DNA from: Treponema sp.
GTDB taxonomy: Bacteria > Spirochaetota > Spirochaetia > Treponematales > Breznakiellaceae
Assembly (NCBI GenBank): GCA_031270205.1
Contig: JAISYA010000139.1
Coordinates: forward strand, 1-6,171
Reading direction: 5' to 3'
DNA length: 6,171 bases
Shown here: positions 1 to 6,171 of the stretch, in pieces
How the letters are laid out: each line of letters starts with the position of its first letter
Position numbering within the stretch: position 1 is the stretch's first letter
Notes under the pieces: generated by a model
Told to the model about the DNA's origin: nothing
The model's database searches: none
What the model saw: only the letters and a program-made list of their open reading frames with translations
Position numbers and translations under genes: made by a program

Positions 1-330
1 TACCGCGCCGGTAAGCATCTGGCCCGGACCGCTCCGGGGCGGGACCCGCTCTGGAACAGCCGGGCCAAAGATGAGCGCGGAGGGGATATTTTTATCCCGG
101 TGAGCAAAGCGGCGTCGTATATCACCGAAGAATTTTATACGATGCTCGATGTTTTTTACACCTCGGAAAACCTGGGCTGCCTTCCCTTCGCGGGGGGCTG
201 GGCGGAACAACCGGCATGGATAGCGCAGGCGCTGTCCGTGTTGAAAGTGGAAAAGTACCGTGTTGACGAGGAAGAACGGACGCTGAAACAAAGGGAAGAA
301 GAGGACCGCCGTAAACATGGCCGACGATAA
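1..330 (+). CDS. Partial phage protein just upstream of the tape measure gene; possible tail assembly chaperone (3' end only)
   Basis: The frame is open from base 1 to the stop at 328-330, so these 109 codons are the C-terminal part of a longer protein whose start lies outside the window. An in-frame GTG at 100 exists, but the nearest purine-rich stretch (AGGGG, 81-85) is 14 bases away and coding continues upstream of it, so an internal start there is unlikely. The visible part has a mixed polar region, a segment LPFAGGWAEQPAWIAQAL (about residues 60-77 of the fragment), and a strongly charged tail rich in Glu, Arg and Lys that is probably helical. I do not recognise the family with confidence. 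Position is the main clue: in lambda-like tails the gene before the tape measure encodes a tail assembly chaperone (gpG/gpGT), and small charged proteins are usual there. It overlaps the tape measure start by 14 bases. Codon-position composition supports this frame: GC at the middle codon position is the lowest of the three over bases 1-99. Confidence 0.6.
   Translation, partial: YRAGKHLARTAPGRDPLWNSRAKDERGGDIFIPVSKAASYITEEFYTMLDVFYTSENLGCLPFAGGWAEQPAWIAQALSVLKVEKYRVDEEERTLKQREEEDRRKHGRR
299..305 (+). promoter_or_regulatory. Ribosome binding site for the tape measure gene
   Basis: AAGAGGA lies inside the end of the upstream gene, 11 bases before the ATG at 317. The spacing is slightly long but acceptable, and it is the only good purine-rich match near this start. 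It supports ATG 317, which overlaps the upstream gene by 14 bases. Confidence 0.55.
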
Positions 331-3300
331 AAAAACGCTGGAACTGCAAATCCGCATCGCCGCCGATGAGGCATTGAGGGCGGCCTCCTCCCTCAAGGGT
401 GAAATGACCGGCCTGGCCGCCGAGATGCGGAAACTTTCCGAAGCCGACGGAGAAGCCGTCAAGCGGGCCTTCCGGGAGACCCAGGCCGCGGCGGACAAGG
501 CGGCGGCCTCCATGAAGCTCTTCGGCGCGTCCAGCGGGGAACTGCGCCAGATGCAGGCCCAGGTAAAAGCCGCCGCCGTTGACCTGGTGGTCAAAGGCCT
601 TAACCCGCAAAGCGAGGAGGTGCGGAAGCTCACCGAGGAGTACAAGCGCCTGGGCAAAGAAGCTAGCGACCTCGACCAGGCCGCCGGAAAGAACATTAAT
701 TCTTTCGGGGATCTCAAAAACGCCCTGGGCTCCCTGGCCCAGGTCGCCGCCCTGGCCAAGGCCCTCGCCGCGATCAAGGACATGGGCGCCTTCGCCCTTT
801 CCACCGCCGACACCTTCCAGACCGCCCGGAATGAATTCGGCGTCCTCCTGGGGGACATGGAGGCCGGCGCGGGCCTCTTTAACCAGATTAAAGCCTTTAA
901 CGATAAAACGCCCTTCTCCCTGGACACCCTCACCCAGGCGACCAGCGTACTGCTCTCCGCGAAGACGCCGCTGGCGGACCTCCAAAACCAGCTCGCCAAA
1001 TTCGGCGATCTCTCCCAGGGTAATTCCCAGAAGTTTACGAGCTACATCAACGCCTTCAGCAAGGCCGCGGCCAAGGGGAAGGCGGACATGGAAACCCTCA
1101 ACGTCTACATCAACCAGGGGGTTCCGATTCTGGACGCCCTGGGCAAACGCTTCGATGCGGCCACCGCGGAGATCGTCGAAATGACCAGCCAGGGGAAAAT
1201 CGGCTTTGAGGATTTTTCCGCCGCCCTTACTGATCTTACCGCCGAAGGGGGGCAATACTTCGGCGGGATGGAACTGGGTTCCCAAAGCCTTGCGGCCATG
1301 CAGGAGGGGTTAAAGGAATCGGTCAATTCCCTGGCCGCCTCTTTTGGGGAAATGCTGCTCCCTGCGGCGATAAAAGTAGTGGAAACTCTTACCGCTATAA
1401 CGAACGCTATTAACGACAGCCCCGTCACGAAAGGCGTGCTGGCTGGGGCCCTGGCGGCGCTTACCGGATACCTGGCCGCCATGGCCGTAAAGGCGGGCGT
1501 CGCTTTCGCCGCCCAGATGAGCCTCAACCTGGCCGTATGGGCGCTCAACCCGGTCGTCCTTGCCGCCACCATCGCGGCCGCCGGCCTCGCTGCGGGATAT
1601 GTTAAGTACACCGCAGATCTGCAAAAAGCCGAAAGGGAAGGGGAAAATTTTGCCTTCCAACAGCGGGTGCAAAAAAACGCCATAGATGAATCTACCGCCG
1701 CTCTTCAAGGTTATTCCCGTGCGCTAAAAGACATGGCGGATACGGATTTAGATAGAAATATACCATTCATCGAAAATGAAATCGCCGCGATAGAAGCAAG
1801 CATCAGCGAGCTTGAAGGGGCGTACAACAGGGCCATAGAAAGCGGCAGGCAAAACATGGCGGATTATTGGGCCGACATTATTGCCAGGGAGAAAGAAACT
1901 CTTGAACGGGCACGGGCGGACCTGCTCGCTACAGGGGAAGAATCGGGCAAGAGAAGAACTAATTGGATAGATTCAATGTTTTCCGCCACCGATGTTGGCA
2001 AGACCCAAGCTCAAATCCAGAGAATAAACGAACAGCTTGCCGCGGCTCAAAAATATTTAACCGGCCCCGGGCTTGGCGGAAGCGAACAGGCAAAGCTCCA
2101 TGAAATTATAAAAAGCCTGACGGCCGAACTTGAGAAATTTACTAATGCCATCAGCGAAGCCGACCGCACGGCGGCAAAATGGAAGGAAGACTGGGCCGGG
2201 GTCTGGAAACAGTTCCAGGCGGAACAGTCGGGCGATCCTTTCGCCCTGGTAAACCTGGAAGAAGAGAAGAAAAAACTGGACGCCTTCCGCAGTTACATCA
2301 GAGGCGTTGACCCGGAATCCGAAAACGCCGCGGTACTCGCCCAGATTGCCGAATACTACGCGTCCAAACGCGGCGAAATCGCCAAGGATCTTAAAGACGA
2401 GGAAGAGAGGCTGGAACGGGAACTCAGCAAAACCCGCGTTGACAATCTGGAATACGAATTACAGGAAGCCTTGAAATCCATCGACACCCTTGAGGCCAAG
2501 CGCGTCATCGCCGCGGCGGGTTCGGAAGAAGAGATACTGGCTATCCGCGAACAGTACGCCGCCATGCGCGCGGCGCTCGAAGAAAACTACGCGGAGCAGA
2601 TAGCCGGCGCCCTGGCCGAGGAAGCCGGGCAAGACCCCATGCGGGAACGGCTTGAAAAGGCGAAGGCCGGCATCGTTGACTGGCAGCAGGCCCTTGCTGA
2701 CTCCCTGTCCCTGTCGCTGATGAACATCGAAGACTTCAGCGGCCAGGCCGCCGTCACCTTGGGCGAACTGTCCGCACAACTTACAGAGCTTTCGGTTTCC
2801 GCCGCCCTCGGGGGCTTTGAGGAATTCGGCAGGGCCCTGGGCGAGGGGGAAGACGCCGCCGAATCGTTCCGCCGCGCCCTGGCAGACATGGCCCGGCAGA
2901 TCCTCCAGCAGCTTCCCACGATGTTCCTCCAGGCCGGCCTCCAGCTTATCATCGACCGCCAGTGGGCCCTGGGCCTGGGCTTCATCGCCGCGGCGGCGTC
3001 AAGCGCCGTCATCTCGGGTTACGTGGACGGGGCGTCGGAGAACGCCCAGGGCGGCGTCTACGGCGAATACGGCAGAGCCGCCAGGGAATACGCCGCGGGT
3101 GGCGCCTTCACCAACCAGATCGTATCCCGGCCTACCTATTTCCGCTATGGCGGCGGCCTGGGCATCATGGGCGAAGCCGGGCCGGAAGCGATCATGCCCC
3201 TTACCCGCGGCAGTGACGGCAGGCTCGGCGTCACCGCCTCAGGCGCGGGCGGCGGCACAGCGGTCTACGTCATCATCCAAAACTACACCAGCGAGGAGGT

Positions 3301-3439
3301 GCGGACGGAAGAGTCCTCCGATTCCGCGGGCAACCAGATCCGTAAAGTCATTATCGGGGCGGTCAAGCAAAGCATCTCAAGCGGCGAAATGGATCAGACA
3401 ATGTCCGGACGTTACGGGCTGCGGGCCAGGGGGGTATAA
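317..3439 (+). CDS. Phage tail tape measure protein
   Basis: This protein of 1040 residues sets tail length: it acts as a ruler around which the tail tube polymerises, and it is normally ejected ahead of the DNA. Residues 1-130 are charged and helical, a likely coiled coil. Residues about 165-390 match the tape-measure N-terminal domain (TIGR02675 type), starting near DTFQTARNEFGVLLGDMEAG and including NVYINQGVPILDALG. Residues about 373-430 hold two hydrophobic Ala/Gly-rich helices that may insert into membrane. Residues about 435-620 and 648-770 are charged coiled-coil spacers. A third hydrophobic stretch spans about 860-903. It is followed by a Gly-rich segment with GEAGPEAIMPL at 952-962 and an end reading RYGLRARGV, both typical of tape measure C-termini. 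I see no cysteine in the whole protein and only one histidine. The start ATG 317 has a ribosome site at 299-305; the stop overlaps the next ATG by one base (TAATG). At about 0.15 nm per residue the tail would be roughly 150 nm, if the protein is not processed. The coding DNA for residues about 435-615 has lower GC than its flanks. Confidence 0.95.
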   Translation: MADDKKTLELQIRIAADEALRAASSLKGEMTGLAAEMRKLSEADGEAVKRAFRETQAAADKAAASMKLFGASSGELRQMQAQVKAAAVDLVVKGLNPQSEEVRKLTEEYKRLGKEASDLDQAAGKNINSFGDLKNALGSLAQVAALAKALAAIKDMGAFALSTADTFQTARNEFGVLLGDMEAGAGLFNQIKAFNDKTPFSLDTLTQATSVLLSAKTPLADLQNQLAKFGDLSQGNSQKFTSYINAFSKAAAKGKADMETLNVYINQGVPILDALGKRFDAATAEIVEMTSQGKIGFEDFSAALTDLTAEGGQYFGGMELGSQSLAAMQEGLKESVNSLAASFGEMLLPAAIKVVETLTAITNAINDSPVTKGVLAGALAALTGYLAAMAVKAGVAFAAQMSLNLAVWALNPVVLAATIAAAGLAAGYVKYTADLQKAEREGENFAFQQRVQKNAIDESTAALQGYSRALKDMADTDLDRNIPFIENEIAAIEASISELEGAYNRAIESGRQNMADYWADIIAREKETLERARADLLATGEESGKRRTNWIDSMFSATDVGKTQAQIQRINEQLAAAQKYLTGPGLGGSEQAKLHEIIKSLTAELEKFTNAISEADRTAAKWKEDWAGVWKQFQAEQSGDPFALVNLEEEKKKLDAFRSYIRGVDPESENAAVLAQIAEYYASKRGEIAKDLKDEEERLERELSKTRVDNLEYELQEALKSIDTLEAKRVIAAAGSEEEILAIREQYAAMRAALEENYAEQIAGALAEEAGQDPMRERLEKAKAGIVDWQQALADSLSLSLMNIEDFSGQAAVTLGELSAQLTELSVSAALGGFEEFGRALGEGEDAAESFRRALADMARQILQQLPTMFLQAGLQLIIDRQWALGLGFIAAAASSAVISGYVDGASENAQGGVYGEYGRAAREYAAGGAFTNQIVSRPTYFRYGGGLGIMGEAGPEAIMPLTRGSDGRLGVTASGAGGGTAVYVIIQNYTSEEVRTEESSDSAGNQIRKVIIGAVKQSISSGEMDQTMSGRYGLRARGV
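1621..2160 (+). other. Low-GC segment within the tape measure gene (coiled-coil spacer)
   Basis: Hand counting gives about 49% GC over these 540 bases, with 35% at 1741-1800 and 40% at 2101-2160. Sampled neighbours are much higher: 77% at 721-780, 65% at 781-840, 63% at 2161-2220 and 62% at 2701-2760. Codons such as ATA, AAT, AAA and TTA become common here while the frame stays open. The encoded protein (residues about 435-615) is a charged helical spacer just after the hydrophobic helices. The boundary positions are approximate. Confidence 0.7.
3428..3434 (+). promoter_or_regulatory. Ribosome binding site within the last tape measure codons (AGGGGGG)
   Basis: A purine run of A followed by six G sits 4 bases before the ATG at 3439. 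If AGGG at its 5' end is the part that pairs, the spacing is 7. It lies within the final Arg-Gly-Val codons of the tape measure gene and probably serves coupled initiation of the next gene at the TAATG junction. Confidence 0.55.
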
Positions 3440-3786
3440 TGACCAATATAACCTACCCCGCAGCCCTGCCCCCTGTCCGCTCAAGCGGCTTCCAGTCCCG
3501 CTACCAGGACCCGGTTATCCGCACCCAGATGGACGCCGGCCCGGTAAAGCAGCGCCTCCGCTACACCGCGGCGCCCAAACACTTTACCGTTTCCATCATC
3601 GTTGACGAAACCCAGCGGGAAATCTTTGAAGCCTGGTTCTCCGAAACCCTCGGCTTCGGAACCCTCAGGTTTGTTATGGAAAACCCCCAGACCCTCCAGC
3701 CTGAAGAGTTCCGTTTTACCGGCATGTACGGCGAAACCGAGGCCGACGGCCTCTTTGAATTATCCCTGCCCCTGGAGCGCTTATGA
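3439..3786 (+). CDS. Minor tail protein, gpM position (115 residues)
   Basis: This small, cysteine-free protein of 115 residues directly follows the tape measure gene, where lambda has minor tail protein gpM (a similar length). Visible features fit a family of short phage tail proteins found in this slot: an N-terminal LPPVRSSGFQ segment, then DPVIRTQMDAGPVKQRLRYT with the recurring pattern of an acidic residue plus Gly followed by an Arg-rich stretch and Thr. Next come an F-x-x-WF pair near the middle (FEAWFSETLGFGTLRF) and a C-terminal beta-rich part ending LSLPLERL. It probably joins the tape measure/tube end to the tip complex. The start overlaps the tape measure stop by one base and the end overlaps the next gene by four (ATGA at 3783-3786), so translation is probably coupled at both ends. 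The role rests on position and partial sequence resemblance, not on a catalytic motif; gpM homology itself is not shown. Confidence 0.8.
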   Translation: MTNITYPAALPPVRSSGFQSRYQDPVIRTQMDAGPVKQRLRYTAAPKHFTVSIIVDETQREIFEAWFSETLGFGTLRFVMENPQTLQPEEFRFTGMYGETEADGLFELSLPLERL

Positions 3787-4250
3787 CAAACGAAGCAAAA
3801 CGGGAACTTTTAAGGGACGAAACCGCGGCGGTTTTTCTCTACCTCCTGAAGCTGGAGGCGGAAGGCATAGACCCCCTCTGCCTCGCGGACAACACCGAAC
3901 CGGTTGTTTCAGGCGGCGTTACCTACGCCCCCTGCGCGTTCAAGTGCGTCCTGCCCGAACAAAACGACGACGGCTCTTCCAAACCTTGCCGCATCGAGAT
4001 TGACAACACAGACCGGCGCATCGCTGAAATCGCCGGGGAAACCGTCAGCGTCCAAATCACCCTTACCGTGAACGTGGTCATGGCCCAAAACCCCGACGTT
4101 GTCGAGACCGGCCCCCTGCGCTTCATCGTCAGGAACATCACGGTTTCAAAGGAAACCGTACAGGCGGAACTGTACGACTTCTATGTGTACGACCGGAACC
4201 TTCCCGGCCTCCGCTACTCGCCGCAGGACTTTCCGGGACTGTTCTCATGA
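3783..4250 (+). CDS. DUF1833 family phage tail protein (gpL position)
   Basis: This 155-residue protein matches the DUF1833 pattern: an N-terminal strand region (AAVFLYLLKLEAEG), a turn with DNTEPVVSGGVTYAP, the central IDNTDRRIAEIAG block, a segment VVMAQNPDVVETGPLRF, and the family-like end YSPQDFPGLFS. DUF1833 proteins lie between the tape measure and tip genes of many siphovirus tails. They occupy the place of lambda gpL, probably as part of the tail-tip hub. Unusually, it has four cysteines, C33, C51, C55 and C69, all within 37 residues and none elsewhere, in a neighbourhood where the two preceding complete genes have none. Lambda gpL binds an iron-sulfur cluster, so a metal site is conceivable but unproven. 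The start ATG overlaps the previous stop as ATGA; GGAG at 3774-3777 is a ribosome site 5 bases upstream. The stop overlaps the next start as ATGA at 4247-4250. Confidence 0.88.
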   Translation: MTNEAKRELLRDETAAVFLYLLKLEAEGIDPLCLADNTEPVVSGGVTYAPCAFKCVLPEQNDDGSSKPCRIEIDNTDRRIAEIAGETVSVQITLTVNVVMAQNPDVVETGPLRFIVRNITVSKETVQAELYDFYVYDRNLPGLRYSPQDFPGLFS

Positions 4251-4654
4251 AAAACACCGCTCCGTGGGCAAAAGACTATGTCGGCATCCCCTTCCTCTCA
4301 GGCGGACGGGACAGAAACGGCGCGGACTGCTACGGCCTTGTGCGCCTGGTCCGGACCGAACAGTTCGGCGGCAGCCTCCCCCTCATGTCAGGGGACTATA
4401 CCGACGCGGACAACTTCGCCGAAACCGAAACGCTCATACGCTCCAGGCAGCCGCTTCTGGCCGGCGTCCGGGTGGAACGTCCTGAAACCGGGGACGTATG
4501 CGTGCTCACCTTCCACGGACTTCCCGTCCACCTGGGCGTCTGCGCCGGTTCCGGCTGGCTGCTGCATACCCTGAAAGGCACGGGGAGCGTGCTGCAGCGT
4601 GTAAGCGACCCCTGCCTGGCGGGGCGTATTGAGGGATGGTATCGTGTCGGTTAA
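4247..4654 (+). CDS. NlpC/P60 family tail peptidase (gpK peptidase-like)
   Basis: This 135-residue protein is an NlpC/P60 (papain-like fold) cysteine peptidase of the phage tail type. The catalytic cysteine is C28 in NGADCYGLV. The catalytic histidine is probably H95 in LPVHLGV, and H107 in WLLHT probably completes the triad. The H95-H107 gap of 12 equals the His-His spacing of the E. coli enzyme Spr. The PETGDVCVL segment before the histidine is also typical. Enzymes of this family cleave peptide bonds in peptidoglycan stems, so it may help the tail cross the cell wall or act in tip assembly. Lambda gpK carries an extra N-terminal JAB/Mov34-like domain; here only the peptidase domain is present. 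There is no signal peptide. The start overlaps the DUF1833 stop (ATGA), with GGGA at 4235-4238 as a ribosome site 8 bases upstream. The end overlaps the tail tip gene by 11 bases. Confidence 0.92.
   Translation: MKNTAPWAKDYVGIPFLSGGRDRNGADCYGLVRLVRTEQFGGSLPLMSGDYTDADNFAETETLIRSRQPLLAGVRVERPETGDVCVLTFHGLPVHLGVCAGSGWLLHTLKGTGSVLQRVSDPCLAGRIEGWYRVG
4631..4635 (+). promoter_or_regulatory. Ribosome binding site deciding the GTG start of the tail tip gene
   Basis: GAGGG lies 8 bases before GTG 4644, inside the end of the NlpC/P60 gene. The tail tip frame is closed by a TAA at 4602-4604. The nearby ATG at 4636 is in another frame, and the first in-frame ATG is at about 4790, inside the beta-grasp-like segment. 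This site therefore fixes GTG 4644 as the most likely start. Confidence 0.7.
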
Positions 4655-6171
4655 AGTTCGGGCGAAGATACACCCGTTTAAACACGGGTACGACGATTTT
4701 TACTATGAGGCCGCTCCGCTGGAGGAACTCTACGCGAAGCTCGGTTCCCCCCTGGACATAAGCCACGCCCGGTTTTTAATCGATGACGAGATGGTTTCCG
4801 ATACCAACCGGATACCTCCCGAAGGATCCACGGTATACGTCAACGTTGTCCCCCAGGGCGGCGGGAGCCCCAAAGATTCCGGGAAGGCGATGTTCTGGGC
4901 CGGCCTGGGAATGGGCCTCCTGGGCGTCGCGGCGCTCTTTATCCCCGTTGTCGGCATTGCCCTCGGCAGCGCCCTGATAGGCTCCGGCGTCAGCATGATG
5001 CTCGGCGGCGCCGTGCTTATGAACACGGAAATCCCCGCAGCCAGGGACGCCGGGAACCAGATGGAATCAATCAGGGGATCCAAGAATAAAACCCGCAAGC
5101 TCGGTTACATCCCCGTCCTCTTCGGCAGGCATCTGGTCACCCCGGACGTTGCCGCCCCGCCCTATACCGAAATTGACGCGGACGGCCGGCAGTGGCTCAC
5201 CCAGCTCTTCTGCGCGGGCTACAACGACATGGCCGCGGAAGCCGCCACTTTCAAAGTCGGCGACACGGCCCTCACGGAACTCTCGGAAACCAAAAGCGCC
5301 GACGCTATCCTCGCGGGTACGGACGGGAAGGTAAAACTGGAAATCATTCAGGACGGCTCGCCGTCCGCTCTCTACCCCCGGATATGCGTGGAACAGCAGT
5401 TTAACAACATCCTGAACCACGACGACAACGACGGCGTCCTTACCCCGCTTACCTATACCACCCCGGACAAGACAACTTCTGTCAACGCGGACATCATCTT
5501 CCCCCAGGGCCTCATCGCGTACGATAGCGACGGGGACAAAAAGTCCGCCTCCGTAACCGTCACTATCCGCTACAAGCCGGACGGCGCTCCCGATTCTTCC
5601 TACGCCGCTTTCCCGGGATGGAACCAGAACATCTCGGCGAAAACCGTCGACATGTTCCGCCGCCAGGCAACGGTGTCGAACCTTTCCCCGGGAAAGTACA
5701 CCGTGCAGATTACCCGGGTTACCGGGGACAGTTCCGGCAGCAATACCATCAATACCGTGTACGCCGGTTCCGTCCGCGCCTTCGCCGCCGGACGCCCGGT
5801 CCGGGAGGAAGCCGCCCGGAGCCTCACCCTCATCGCCCTTAAAATCCGGGCCTCGGCGCTGGCAAACGGTATTATCGACAATTTTAACTTCGTCGCCCAG
5901 TCGGTTATCCCCGATTACGACAGCGAAACCGGCGCCTGGACGCCCGGGCTCACCAAAAATCCCGCCTCAATGCTCCTGTATGCCCTTAAGGGGAAAATCA
6001 ACCCCGCCCCTGTGGCGGATACGGACATCGACTGGGATTCCCTCGCCGGGTTCTGGGAATTCTGCGATGAAAAAGGTTACGCCTGCAACGCCGTCCAGGG
6101 GGACCGGGAACTCTTCAGCGCCCTCTGCGCCAAAATCGCCAAAACAGGCCGCGCTTCGGTATTGCGGGTGA
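4644..6171 (+). CDS. Phage tail tip / host specificity protein (gpJ/TipJ type) with gpI-like N-terminus, 3' end outside window
   Basis: The frame starts at GTG 4644 and stays open to the right edge, giving 509 complete codons of a protein that is usually about 1000 residues or more. Residues 1-74 look like a beta-grasp domain ending VYVNVVPQGGG. Residues 83-126 are hydrophobic and Gly-rich. Both resemble lambda gpI. From about residue 142 the sequence is TipJ: RGSKNKTRKLGYIPVLFGRH, then DGRQWLTQLFCAGYND with the FKVGDTAL segment, then SVNADIIFPQGL near residue 280. Next are a beta-sandwich-like part with GKYTVQITRVTG, a helix LTLIALKIRASALANG, and the diagnostic block LTKNPASMLLYALKG (N439) followed by IDWDSLAGFWEFCDEKGYAC and KTGRAS (about 500-505). 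The protein forms the distal tip hub and fibre that contact the host receptor; the receptor-binding part lies beyond the window. It overlaps the NlpC/P60 gene by 11 bases, and no separate gpI gene lies between them. Confidence 0.92.
   Translation, partial: MSVKVRAKIHPFKHGYDDFYYEAAPLEELYAKLGSPLDISHARFLIDDEMVSDTNRIPPEGSTVYVNVVPQGGGSPKDSGKAMFWAGLGMGLLGVAALFIPVVGIALGSALIGSGVSMMLGGAVLMNTEIPAARDAGNQMESIRGSKNKTRKLGYIPVLFGRHLVTPDVAAPPYTEIDADGRQWLTQLFCAGYNDMAAEAATFKVGDTALTELSETKSADAILAGTDGKVKLEIIQDGSPSALYPRICVEQQFNNILNHDDNDGVLTPLTYTTPDKTTSVNADIIFPQGLIAYDSDGDKKSASVTVTIRYKPDGAPDSSYAAFPGWNQNISAKTVDMFRRQATVSNLSPGKYTVQITRVTGDSSGSNTINTVYAGSVRAFAAGRPVREEAARSLTLIALKIRASALANGIIDNFNFVAQSVIPDYDSETGAWTPGLTKNPASMLLYALKGKINPAPVADTDIDWDSLAGFWEFCDEKGYACNAVQGDRELFSALCAKIAKTGRASVLRV

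Noticed and set aside
88..103. Possible -1 frameshift site A_TTT_TTA in another frame that ends at a TGA at 101-103, as in gpG/gpGT chaperones
   Set aside because: The heptamer is not canonical (first base A, not T). The alternative frame reads as Pro/Gly/Arg/Ser-rich off-frame sequence, and its middle-position GC is high, unlike a real GC-rich gene.
122..1285. Long antisense open frame (about 387 codons) opposite the left-edge gene and the tape measure gene
   Set aside because: Its translation is Gly/Arg/Leu-rich without recognisable domains. It mirrors codon bias of the GC-rich sense genes, which are clearly real. No independent support.
2508..3000. Similar strings CATCGCCGCGGCGG at about 2508 and about 2985
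   Set aside because: Both encode Ile-Ala-Ala-Ala in the GC-rich tape measure gene. This is codon bias rather than a functional repeat, and no further extension is seen.
3429..3434. Run of six G at the end of the tape measure gene, where a -1 slip would read into the next gene
   Set aside because: Slippage would need the GTA codon to re-pair with GGT, a poor match. The run is better explained as the ribosome binding site for the ATG at 3439.
2817..3605. Second + strand open frame of about 262 codons across the end of the tape measure gene
   Set aside because: It is rich in Arg, Pro, Ser and Ala, typical of an off-frame reading of GC-rich DNA. It overlaps well-supported tape measure and minor tail genes.
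1..6171. Search for cargo or defence genes, toxin-antitoxin pairs, tRNAs, CRISPR arrays, insertion sequences or attachment sites
   Set aside because: The window is almost fully covered by overlapping tail genes, with no intergenic space, no inverted-repeat ends and no second-strand gene with support.

Overview
This window is the tail-assembly module of a lambda-like (siphovirus-type) phage or prophage. The genes are all on the + strand, packed end to end without intergenic space. The order is: a partial gene cut by the left edge, a tape measure protein, a short minor tail protein (lambda gpM position), a DUF1833 protein (gpL position), an NlpC/P60 peptidase (the peptidase half of gpK), and the start of a large tail tip/host-specificity protein (gpJ/TipJ type) cut by the right edge. 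The organism cannot be named from this sequence. The DNA is GC-rich by sampled line counts (about 60-65% in most coding stretches), and a TipJ-type tail tip suggests a Gram-negative host.

Layout: positions 1-330 hold the 3' end of a charged protein of uncertain role in the slot usually filled by tail assembly chaperones. Positions 317-3439 encode the 1040-residue tape measure protein, which has a recognisable N-terminal tape-measure domain, central hydrophobic helices, long coiled coils and a conserved glycine-rich C-terminal block. Positions 3439-3786, 3783-4250 and 4247-4654 are three small tail-tip genes. From 4644 to the right edge runs a GTG-started open frame with a gpI-like N-terminus (beta-grasp-like segment plus hydrophobic glycine-rich segment) joined to TipJ sequence. 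It is easy to miss because it has a GTG start and no stop inside the window.

The five gene junctions all overlap, by 14, 1, 4, 4 and 11 bases, so the module is probably one polycistronic message with translational coupling. I see no promoter, terminator, RNA gene, mobile element, CRISPR or cargo gene. The tape measure protein sets tail length and probably helps DNA pass through the envelope. The gpM/gpL-position proteins and the tip protein form the distal hub. The NlpC/P60 protein probably cuts peptidoglycan peptides or acts in tip assembly.

Most of the window is ordinary tail-module biology. The points worth a second look are a low-GC segment inside the tape measure gene, four clustered cysteines in the DUF1833 protein (the gpL slot, where lambda has an iron-sulfur protein), the gpI-gpJ fusion with no separate gpI gene, and the unidentified protein at the left edge.
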